DNA from: Xylogone sp. PMI_703
Lineage: Eukaryota > Ascomycota > Leotiomycetes
NCBI GenBank assembly: GCA_021399445.1
Contig: JAJTUQ010000011.1
Span: 637,807 to 701,806 of the forward strand
Direction of reading: 5' to 3'
DNA: 64,000 bases
The notes under the pieces: model-generated
Databases searched by the model: none
Seen by the model: only the letters and a program-made list of their open reading frames with translations
Told to the model about the DNA's origin: nothing
Translations under genes and position numbers: made by a program
Shown here: one piece after another, positions 36,070 to 45,461 of the stretch
How positions within the stretch are numbered: position 1 is the stretch's first letter
Layout: each line of letters starts with the position of its first letter

Positions 36070-37869
36070 ATGATGGGACTCAGGGGATTGACCACTGTCG
36101 TAGTGGGTTTGCTATCAATTGCGCGTGGTACCCATGCCTTCAATGCACCTCCGGGAGTCTTGACATGGTGTGGAAAGGCTTACGAACCCACGTGAGTTTA
36201 ACCACACCACATAACTTGAAGCTGGATAAGAGAGAATGCCCATCTAACAGCTGCAAGGAATGCCTCTTTCAACCCAGGGGGCCAGTTTAAATATCCTGCG
36301 ACCCAGAAAGACCCATTACTAGATGTGACTGTGCGCCCACGATACACCATCTTTCTGGAGAGCGATGGAGGTGGCTCCTTTATTGTGGATGCGCCTATAT
36401 CTTACACGTTTGGTCAGACCTTTACCAACATCACGTATACTAACACAGATGGTGGCAAACGAGCGCTGGATTCTGGTCCATTTACCACCATTGCGGTTGA
36501 GATCATGGTTGAGGACACAGGAGCCCTTCTCGTATCCCAGAACGTCGCCGTGAATTCGACCGGTACTATCTTCGACTTCTCCTTCTCGGGCTTGAAAGCA
36601 CGCCTGAAGCCATACCAAGTTGCCCTTTACGGAACGTCCTTGGACGGGTATCAGACTTTCAGTGCCACAACGGAGATCTATATCCTTCCTGATCGAACCG
36701 ACGGTGGAAGTGCTGTGACAATAGATAATTTGTACGGTGGCCTGTATGTCCAGAACAAGAAGAACAACTGGTCAGGCTGGTATCCGGTCTACCCAAGTAA
36801 CTTCTACACTGATGCAAACTATGTCTTCAAATCTCCAGATGCTATGTTCCAGTACCAAGATTATGGAATGACTAGCATCAATCTTGTCCCAGATGACACG
36901 ACATTCAACTATAACACTCTCAATGAGTACTGGGATATAATGGACGAAATAAACCTCCTGAACATGTACGACATGCGCTACACATTTACAAACATAACCT
37001 TTGTTGAAGAGCAGGTGACCATGTTCCATAATCGCACTTCACTTCTGATGTGGTACACCGGCGACGAACCCGACGGGGCTGGTAATGCTCTCAATTCAAC
37101 AAAACTATCCTACAAGGCGATCAAGAAAATAGACCCTTACCATCCCGTTAGTCTTGTCCTCAATTGTGCGGACTTTTACTTCAAGCAGTACACCGCTGGT
37201 ACCGATATTATCATGGAAGATGCTTACACAGTCGGCATCAACGCCACATGGTCCAAGCAATTCCTTACCCCGTGTAACGCAACCTACGGTGACTGTGGGT
37301 GCGACGAATGCGTGGGAGAGCTAGAAGATGTATCAAATCGACTCGATCTATTCGCCACTTATCAGGAGAACCTTCAGGCCATAACAAAACCGCTATGGGC
37401 TGTCCTTCAGGGGTTCGGTGGAGATGGCTATTGGGCTACTGTTCCGTCTGAAGCTGAATTCCTCGCCATGTTAATCCTCTCAATCAACCATAACGCGAAA
37501 GGCTTATCAAGCTGGTGGTACCCCTCCTCCGAACCAATCCAACAGATCATGGGCACGATCGGAAAACTCATGCAGACTGAGACCATACTCAACTTCGTCT
37601 TTGGCACAAATCCGGTGACTAAGTTACCAGTGAAGAATGGTCCCTTGCTAGATGTCTCAGCATGGACCATAGGGTCACAGATGATGGTTGGTATCGTTAA
37701 TGGTGAATACGTAGCCTCGACGAAGAAGGTTACTATCACGTTACCAACTGCTGTGAAGTCAATTGAACAAGTTGCATATGGATCGTCTGATTGGACTGTT
37801 GTTGACGGGACGTTGCAGAAGAAGGGACTGAGTGGATTGGAAGCGGATATTCTTATTGTAAATATCTAA
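36070..37869 (+). CDS. Secreted glycoside-hydrolase-like protein
   Basis: Exon 1 (36070-36191) encodes a signal peptide (about residues 1-23, MMGLRGLTTVVVGLLSI to THA) and the mature start FNAPPGVLTW. A 66-bp intron (GTGAGT...AAG) joins it to exon 2 (36258-37869); the product is 577 residues. An N-terminal beta-rich domain (to about residue 210) is followed by a region that looks like a TIM barrel: SGWYPVYPSNFY, MTSINLVPDD, LLMWYTGDEPDGAG with Glu311 a candidate catalytic acid, KKIDPYHPVSLVLNC, IMEDAYTVG and KPLWAVLQGFGG. A C-terminal beta domain ends the protein. Multiple N-glycosylation sites fit secretion. I do not place it in a CAZy family. It lies in the same direction as the sulfatase and porter. 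Confidence 0.75.
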
Positions 37870-38117
37870 AGTGAAGTAGTTGAGCTTCCGCCTGATCTTC
37901 TATAAAACTCCAGTTTATAGTGCCCTTAGCCTGAACTCATATTACAAACCTTGCGGGGTAGAGCAACTTTAATTTACGTACATCATGTACGTACAGGGCA
38001 TTTAAGTGTCTTGGCGAGATATTGAATATCTACATTATCCCAATGAGGGTTCCAGCTTGGAACAGTCAATCTCTAATCATTACATCCGGAGTGGATAGTA
38101 AAAGCTTAGCCCAAGTC
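37870..38117. other. Intergenic
   Basis: Short spacer containing a GTACGTACATGATGTACGTAC-like inverted word near 37975-37995. No gene is seen. Confidence 0.4.
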
Positions 38118-38921
38118 ATGGTGTTCTCTCCTTCGAGATACGTCGAGATCCCAAACATCGATCTACTTACCTGGACCTTTGAAGGTACTGAGTATGACCG
38201 GGACAAAGATGTGAGCTTTCCTTAACCACTCTGGCTTTTACTACCGAGATTAAGTATGATATAATGATGATCTGTTAGATATATATCGATGCTATCGACG
38301 ATAGGCGGAGACTTACCTATTCCCAAGCGCGGAGTATGGTCAGAAAGTTGATAAGTGGTTTCAAAAGTCATGGCGTGAAACCCGGAGATAGTGTGCTCGT
38401 AAATTCCTTCAGTGACGTAAGTTGTCCATCTCAATTGTGTTGAAAATTTCATCAACCAAGTTAGATTTAACTTTTTGAGACAGATTATGTACCCCATGCT
38501 TTACTTAGGGATCGTAGGTACCGGCGCTTCATTTGTCGGATCAAATCCGAGCAACACTCCTGAAGAGCTATCTCACATATTTTCTTTAACATCTGTACGA
38601 TACATCATTACTTCACCTCAGCATATCTCCAATATTATGCTTTCAAATAGCAGCCTCTCCGATCCAGTCCCCGTGGATAATATATTCATCTTCGATACAC
38701 CCCACAACCCCTCCGTTCCACCCAGCTTTCAATCTTGGCAGACTCTGCTTCAACACGGAGAGAGTACATGGGTGCATTTCGACGACGAAACCAGCTCAAA
38801 GGAAAACATAGCTTCATTATTCTCTACGAGCGGTACGACCGGACTGTTCAAGATAGCAGCCGTATCCCACCACGCAACCATAGCCCGCTGCATCGCTTCT
38901 AAATGCCTCATAAGGCAATAG
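38118..38921 (+). pseudogene. Truncated acyl-CoA ligase (4CL-like) fragment
   Basis: Three exons (38118-38210, 38279-38416, 38484-38921), with introns of 68 and 67 bp, encode 222 residues of the N-terminal half of an AMP-forming acyl-CoA synthetase. Visible motifs are DRRRLTYSQARSMVRKLISGF, GVKPGDSVLVNS, YPMLYLGIVGTGASFVGSNP and the ATP-binding loop STSGTTGLFK (usually STSGTTGLPK). The protein then stops at IASKCLIRQ, about 320 residues short of the family. The missing adenylation C terminus rules out ordinary activity. A palindromic MITE begins 180 bp further on, so a rearrangement probably removed the 3' half. The exons before the break are intact, so the loss is recent or the fragment is under weak constraint. 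Confidence 0.75.
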
Positions 38922-39099
38922 TGCAGAGACAGGAAAGTGTGGTTTATTGCGGCCTGTACGAAGTATATGGGAGGATACTGAATGTGGCCATGTTGATGGA
39001 TTGATGGGAGAGAGAACTGAGGTTACAGGAAGAGCTATATAAGTTACAGAGGGATTGGCTGGAGCCTAGGGTCACATGACCCTACAACAATATATTTGT

Positions 39100-39517
39100 T
39101 CTAGCCCATACGCGAATCGCCCCATTCGCGAATGGGCCAGCCCATCCACCAATATTTTGCACATCTTCCACTTTTTGAGCACTTTATCAACGATTTCTTT
39201 TAAAATTTATAATTACATTGAATTCTAGAGATCTTAAGCTGTAAAACGGTATAAATAAAAATAGATTTCAAGGTTGCGATAAGGTCAAAAATGTATGTGA
39301 CCTAGCTGTAACTTTTGTTACATTCAGAGTTATAACAAAAACTTTATATCATTTGAAAGCTTGAAAGTTCTAATATTTGTTTCTATCAAAACAACAAACT
39401 GTAAATCTTGGTTGTGTGTTCGGAAGTGGAAGATGTGCAAAATATTGGTGGATGGGCTGGCCCATTCGCGAATGGGGCATATTCGCGTATGGGCTAGAAC
39501 ATATTTATGGCTACGTA
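39100..39517. mobile_element. MITE with about 75-bp terminal inverted repeats
   Basis: The left arm (about 39100-39180) begins TTCTAGCCCATACGCGAAT and contains ATTCGCGAATGGGCCAGCCC; the right arm (about 39425-39515) is its near-exact complement. The arms differ by only a few bases over about 75 bp and enclose about 245 bp of AT-rich non-coding DNA. Each arm also contains the small palindrome CATTCGCGAATG. No transposase is inside. Class is not clear; the flanking bases (TATATTTG and CATATTTA) do not give a clean duplication. Confidence 0.8.
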
Positions 39518-39764
39518 TAGAGGTCTCAAGGGCTTGGGGGCCTGAGGCCATAAACCTCCTTCAGATTAGGATTAGTTACATTGCGAGGTCAACTATGTGA
39601 CAGTTACAGATGCGCGTGCCTGACTCCGTACGTAACGTACAATGCCTACAACTTCTCACCCTCCCTTGCCAGGTTTCGGTGAGTGTCTCGGCGCCGAAGT
39701 TCTCGAATTCTGCTGTCCTGTATAACCGCAACTAAAGGGCTGTCTCTCTTCCTCTGTTTTCTGA

Positions 39765-40304
39765 TCATATAGGCTGAGTGCTGGCACTTATGGCTCCAGA
39801 ACCCGTCTTCAATCGCCTCAAAGCTTGTTCAGTGTTTGAGACATGATCAGCGGCCACTTGAAGGGTACTGGAGTGCTGCTCTGCCATTATATGAATCTTT
39901 TTCTGTAGTTGCTCTATTACCGCGAGAAGATTTGCTATTTGCGCCCCATTAGTAGCTTGCTCGTGAGCACTTCCTGGACTCCAAGAATTGAGAAGCCTTG
40001 ATAGTTGGAGATATGCCGTGCGGCATGCCGTATGTTGAACTTGCTCCTCAAATAAGGCTTGCTGACACATCTCACGAAACTGCGTCTCCCTCTGCAAAGC
40101 TATAGCGTATCCGTCAATCGCGGCCACCATCTTGGTAATTTTCTCTTCCATAGATGACAACCGTTTATTTGCAATTCGGTATTTGACATAGAGGTACTCT
40201 TCATCGTCTTCCTGAAATTCTTTAAAGTCTGAGTTATCTGAATTCGCGGAAAGAGATGGGGCGACTTCCACTGAGCCCCCGTCGTACAGATTTTGGAAAG
40301 ACAT
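39765..40304 (-). CDS. Coiled-coil protein of unknown function
   Basis: A single-exon frame of 179 residues. It starts MSFQNLYDGGSVEVAPS with an acidic stretch (DFKEFQEDDEEYLYVKYRIANKR). Long helices with heptad-like spacing follow (SSMEEKITKMVAAIDGYAI; IANLLAVIEQLQKKIHIMAEQ; TLQVAADHVSNTEQALRRLK). There is no signal peptide, membrane segment or known domain. It is divergent from another coiled-coil gene 267 bp away. The frame is open without lesions in a region of degraded repeats, which supports function, but it may be a domesticated or transposon-associated protein. Confidence 0.5.
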   Translation of the reverse strand: MSFQNLYDGGSVEVAPSLSANSDNSDFKEFQEDDEEYLYVKYRIANKRLSSMEEKITKMVAAIDGYAIALQRETQFREMCQQALFEEQVQHTACRTAYLQLSRLLNSWSPGSAHEQATNGAQIANLLAVIEQLQKKIHIMAEQHSSTLQVAADHVSNTEQALRRLKTGSGAISASTQPI

Positions 40305-40570
40305 ATTGTTTGCTAAAAGAGATGTGGAAGATTTCCGAAATATTGCATTATATCCTCCCTATTTGCAATGTTTGTTCTAAATTTGTATCGTCCGAATGTA
40401 AAAATAGGATAGCACAACCACTTTTATATATAGCAGTCTACAGCTTGCTGACTTCTCTTTTGCGAGCAGACTATTATTATAAGTAGTATCTCTACTCTAG
40501 AGGGCCTCGCAGAAATAGAAACACATCCTCCATCCCAACAAACGCTCAATTTCAACAGGTTTGCCTAGGT

Positions 40571-41363
40571 ATGTCCACACTTTCGCCACAGAGTAACTCT
40601 TACGCGGCACATGGAGAATGTCCCATCGTCATCGATCGAGTTTTCAAATGCCTCGAGTGCCAACAATACGTTGTATTTCCTTCAGTTCCACCAAAGGCCC
40701 CGGCTGGTAGCGGCAGCATGCCAACAGACTTACCAGTCCCTGCCTTTGAGGCTATTGATCAGTCAGACTGCTCTCAAGATCCCTTCTCCTATGATTTCTA
40801 CTCTCTTCAGCTCCCGGCCCCAGATCCTTCAGATCTAGGACAATTAGCAATTTCACCATCAACTTTTCCAGTCTCTTTTGTCTCACAAGATATCCCTCAA
40901 TTTCCATTACTCCAATCCATAGATGTACCAACTGCAGATCCGTATTATAATACATGTGACTTATCGACAGTAGCATTACTCCGTTTAGAGATTGATCAGC
41001 TCAAAAACACCGTTCATACTCTACAGGAAAGGTATGATGCACTATCTAAAACGGAGTACGCCTGACTAATTCATGACAAAATAGCTACGTGTAGGTCACA
41101 TCATTATTTTAAGAGTCAGTTACTCATACCACACAGTAATCCCACTAATCACGCTGGTCATTTTCATGAGGAGGTACCCGATATACCCGCTGAGCTTCAG
41201 AAGTTTAAATGTAAAGACGATGATTTAGAGACTAGACTTCGAGAAGTTGAGGACTATCTGCCATCGCTCCGTTCGTGGGCGGTAGGGGCCACGGAGAGCT
41301 TGAATTGGTTACAAGAGTGTCAGGAAATAGAAAGTGGGAGGAAGAAACAGCAAATCTTATAAT
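40571..41363 (+). CDS. Hypothetical protein with C-terminal coiled coil
   Basis: The first frame (40571-41065, 164 residues) starts MSTLSPQSNSY and has a short cysteine pair (FKCLECQQYV). A proline- and aspartate-rich middle is followed by a leucine-rich coiled-coil start (LRLEIDQLKNTVHTLQERYDAL). A second coding stretch (about 41160-41363, FHEEVPDIPAELQKF to ESGRKKQQIL) continues the helical pattern in another frame. The join is probably an intron starting GTACGC at about 41058; its end is not certain. No known domain. It pairs head to head with the coiled-coil gene at 39765-40304. Confidence 0.42.
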
Positions 41364-43376
41364 TTAGAAGAACATATTAGAATTACTTAATACTCGATAT
41401 TCCTGCGAAACAAAAATCCCGTAGTAAAGTGGATGATTTCAATCGAATTGTAAATAGGTCGACTAAAGTAACGCTTAACGCATTTGTGTCCACCAGGTTG
41501 TATGTTTAATACGGTTTATTAGGGTCTCTTGCGTTTTCCTCTTTAAAATTTGTTTATAAGCTGACCAGTTGAGTGATAAATGTTATATAATAGGGTGTCT
41601 ATTAGGATAAAGTATACTGTTTCTTTTCTTGACAGCGCTTCTATAGGTTAAAACTTCAGAAGATTTTAGAGCATTTATCCAAACGAAGCGTAAGAAAATT
41701 GGGTGTGCTTCAGGTCTAAGAAAGCATTAGATAACAGGGGTGAGGAACTCGTGGTTGCATAAGCCTCATGATTGCGTCCAGCTTCACTTGCCGTCTTTTG
41801 AACGTTCAATTCTACAGCCACACCTCGTCCCTGACACCTACGCCCGGCACCTCTGCACAAACAACGCCCTCCCTCCTCCCTCCCTTGTCATCTCATCCTA
41901 CTAATAACCAGTATTATTTATATCGACATAAAAATTGTCGAATCTACTTTACCCCAACAGGTAAAATAGGTCTTTATCTTTTTGGGGTTCCACCTACTGG
42001 TGTCAATAATACATATGATTGTTGAATCCGCACTCACTTAGCGATTAATATATACATATTCTTGAAGTTAGGGTATTACAGTAACTATACCACATAAGTT
42101 GTAATATTGTTTGGAGCTCTAGATTTACGGATTGGATAAAACGTACTAACCGTAACTAGTTCCATCGTTAAGGGACCGCTTGGGATGGACTGTTGTCTCC
42201 TCCGAGCTCTTCCTTAGTAAATAGATTATGTTGATCATTAAACCCTCTACCCGTAGTTCTCTGGCGTCGGCCGCTCATGGCTAACCTTGGATCATGACCG
42301 TCGCCGTTTTCAGTCACACGTACCCGAATAGAACCTGACTTCCTCATTTGCTACCTAAAGAAAGGAAATTGACATGCTCCAGATCGATGGAACGCGAGAA
42401 ATTAAAAATTCGAGAAGGCAATATCGATCCTTACGTGTCCGATAGGGTTCGAATAGGGAAAGAAATTCATAAAGAAGGGTTTTCAGGGTCATACTAAGAA
42501 TCCGGGTGTCGTTTGTATGGGGTTGTTAGGATTCGATGGTCGACTGGCCGCAGCTCTACAACCATTTCTTGCATAAGTGGTTGTAGAAAGACAAAAGCAG
42601 ATCAGGCTTTATGTGCCTCAAAAGCTCGAACCATAGCCGGGCCCTGGATATGACTAAACATCCCCCACATGCAGTGGATTAGGACAAAACCATCGTCTTC
42701 GCCGACACACCGTTTGGCAAGGGAGTAATCGGATTCAGAAGAGAAAGTCAAATTAAGTCTATAGCTAGGTAATTATCTGCTTAGATCTGTATATAGGAGT
42801 GCGTGAAGCGGCTGAGGTATACGCGACCCGAAAATATCTGGAAAGACGAACGTCCGCTATGAGTCCGTTCGTGCTCATGCGTACCTAGGCTACGCAGGGT
42901 ACTGCTTCAACTCTGTTCTATGTTGGGTAGGAGGTAGTGGCTGCATCATCCTGCCCGTGGATTACTGGATGGCCTGCCATCCACCCTATGGTTATCCTAT
43001 TCGTGAGCTAGGTTTTGGGCTTTGTGAACGTTTAGCAGAGCGTAGAGGGGGGTTAAAGTGCGGCTGCCAGTATTCAAACTACAAATGAACTCTCTTGTCC
43101 GAGCTAGCCGGAGTGCGGATAAGTTAATGAAGGACGAAGGAGTACCTCACGCGACGGTAAATATATTCATGGTAGGCATCTGAATCAATCGTAAGTTTAG
43201 GACTCTTCCCTTACCAAAGTAATATTACAACAGAGCACAAAACCGGTAAGCAGTCCTCCTCCTCCTCCCCTGACGCGAGGGCCACCTACAAAACCGTCAG
43301 CCGACTCGCAGCCCCATCTTTCGTTGAAATCCTGATTCTGCTCCAAGCAAAGGTGCCCGGTTACATCAGAGCAATA
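41364..43376. other. No gene recognised
   Basis: Several short frames overlap without motifs. A C-rich stretch near 41815-41890 (CCTCCCTCCTCCCTCCC-like) and a TATATA box near 42790 are visible. I see no splice-supported gene. Confidence 0.4.
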
Positions 43377-43817
43377 TTAGACCCTGGGGACGAAGAATTC
43401 GACTGACTCGAGTGTCCGGCACTCACTCCCAACCGTTACGACTACCTTCGAGTCGACCATAAAAACGAAGGTACACACTGTTCCTGGCTCCATTGCACCG
43501 GTTGGTGAAGGAGGAAGAACGGCAGATGTGGTCTCATGGTAGGCTAAAGTGAGGCCGTGCGTAGAGCCTTGGAGGCCTAGGATAGACGTTAGAATTTGTG
43601 CTATGCCATTGCTGGATTCCAAGGTCGCATCAAAGTCAGATGGAGACATCGCAGCTAAGATGGCAGCAGGGTGCACAAAGGTATTGATCGGGTGAAGACA
43701 AGCTGAAGGGCAAGAGGTGCCGGTGGGCAGCTGAGGATTGTCGTCGCTGTCCCAAGTAGCTCGAGGGATCTGGAAATCTGAGGTCCGCAGAGTTAAGCGT
43801 GCCGCAACTATTGCCAA
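43377..43817 (-). CDS. Hypothetical protein, possibly a terminal exon
   Basis: A 146-residue frame rich in serine, threonine and alanine, with four cysteines. It includes TFVHPAAILAAMSPSDFDATLESS and a C-terminal hydrophobic beta-like stretch (VCTFVFMVDSKVVVTVGSECRTLESVEFFV). An overlapping frame to 43872 (MDRARAAYSGFPDMFVANIGNSCG) suggests an upstream exon with a frame change near 43800. Composition differs from the AT-rich DNA around it, so it may be real. I recognise no family. Confidence 0.33.
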   Translation of the reverse strand: MAIVAARLTLRTSDFQIPRATWDSDDNPQLPTGTSCPSACLHPINTFVHPAAILAAMSPSDFDATLESSNGIAQILTSILGLQGSTHGLTLAYHETTSAVLPPSPTGAMEPGTVCTFVFMVDSKVVVTVGSECRTLESVEFFVPRV

Positions 43818-43872
43818 TATTCGCTACAAACATGTCCGGGAAGCCGCTGTAGGCTGCTCGTGCTCGATCCAT

Positions 43873-44534
43873 TAGCCGGGAGGCGTCACAACTGACAGTG
43901 TCTTCGTCTTTAGTATTGTCCTAGGTGAGCCCGGTGTAAGAATGATGGGGCCGCAATTCATGTACATCTCGCGATTGCCGATCTTGTTGAACCCCAAGAT
44001 CGTTAACCTTGGCCTCAAAGGCAGGAATCCTGGGCCTGTAGTTACCTCTCATGTTCTTTAGTTGTTCTCTTTAATACTATGTTTTCAATCAAAAAAATGT
44101 TAAATGCGCTGTAATTATAGGATTGAAAACTTATAAACGCTGTAACAATAATGGCTGTTACTGTAGTATTATACTCACTGTAGAGCCTAAACAGTAGTTG
44201 GACTATGCACAATCAGCAAGTTTCTTGACAAGTGGATGTAACAATGGACTATTTTTATTGTTGGACCAAGCAATGGCAAGCATGTTCGAGGGATTTTATC
44301 ATCCATTTCAGTGTATTAGGGTCATTGCTATGTTATTGTATTGCGATAAATTCATAACCTCGAAAATTGTATTGTATTGGGGACCAAAATTGTGAAGCTG
44401 CTACCGCAGCCAACGGGGTCTCTTTTCGGGTGGGCATTTCGAGCCGTTGTCGGATTCTCTGGACGGCGTGTACGCTACACAAGGCTTATGGTGATACCTC
44501 GGTATGATAATAAGGTTTTGAGTTCAAATAATAC
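43873..44534. other. No gene recognised
   Basis: AT-rich DNA with short frames. The stretch 44190-44390 is open on the plus strand for 65 codons but shows no motif. It leads directly into a long copy of the dispersed repeat. Confidence 0.4.
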
Positions 44535-44830
44535 ATTTTTTATAAATATCGGTGGTAGTAAGAGCCTTGATAGTAGTGCCGTAGCAAAAGAACATTGTTA
44601 TGCTGTAAAATGCGCTTCTGTAAATCAGATACGATAGCGATAACGCGAACGTAAATTCTCTAAGTAAAGGAGTTCAGGGTGTTTAGGAGTGGCGAAGGGA
44701 AACTACTTATGCCGAAAAGATTAAAGATACTAATGTATATAGGAATTTGGGCTACTCAAAGTCGAGGTATCTCTTATATTTCTCGACACCCACAGACAGA
44801 CGTTATATCTCAAAGCCACTCGAATATCAC
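44535..44830 (+). repeat. Dispersed repeat, copy 4 (about 300 bp)
   Basis: It matches copy 2 (13060-13360) over its length, with TTTTTATAAATAT near 44538, TCTGTAAATCAG near 44619, GCGAACGTAAATTCTCTAAG, AGTTCAGGGTGTTTAGGAGTGG, and the end core CAAAGTCGAGGTATCTC to CAGACAGACGTTATATCTC. Its differences from copy 2 are mostly transitions. Confidence 0.6.
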
Positions 44831-44974
44831 GTAATAAGGTCAGACCGAATTTGTGAGGTAAAGATCTATATTGTGGTGATAATCTGAACTATTCATTTAA
44901 GGCAGGCATCGCGATTATCCTCGAGCTACCTATGATTAATCGCCACGGAACACGGCACCCAGTAACTTCTTTCC

Positions 44975-45244
44975 TTAAAAGAAGCCCTTCGGTGCCCCAG
45001 GTCTCTCCGTGGGCTCACTTAAAGCAGCTAATATGTCCATCTTTTGCTGCTGCATATGCCATCATAACTCTATGAGCTCCAGTCTGAGATTCTGCTTTTC
45101 TCTCCTCAGAGAATTGACTTCCATTTTCAGCCGGATAATGTTGTTCTTATGGATACGCCTATCAAGTATTGGCGTTTGGTACCGTTCATTGGGTCCATAC
45201 ACAGCCATTACTCTCTTGTAACCTCTTTCTGCGTCAAGTTCCAT
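44975..45244 (-). pseudogene. Coiled-coil gene remnant
   Basis: A minus-strand helical stretch, GYKRVMAVYGPNERYQTP to LRREKQNLRLELIEL, continues after one stop into WHMQQQKMDILAALSEPTERPGAPKGFF. The heptad-like RLKMEVNSLRREKQNLRLELIEL is a clear coiled coil. The product resembles no family I know. It lies 217 bp from the end of a hAT element and could be the tail of an older host gene. Confidence 0.35.
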
Positions 45245-45461
45245 AGCTTCTAGAGACTACTAGCCAATAGCACTAGTATAAACCTCAACTACCCAGAAAA
45301 TAAGACACATTTCAGGTTTCTATTTCTGTATAGCATGTTTTTTGTGCCTTTTAATAGTTGTAATGTCAAATCTCGCCTCAATTTAGAATACCATCTCCAG
45401 GGCTAAAATTATCCTGTTGTAGCTATTCTCGTTTCAAAGATAGACAGTGCGACGGTATAAC

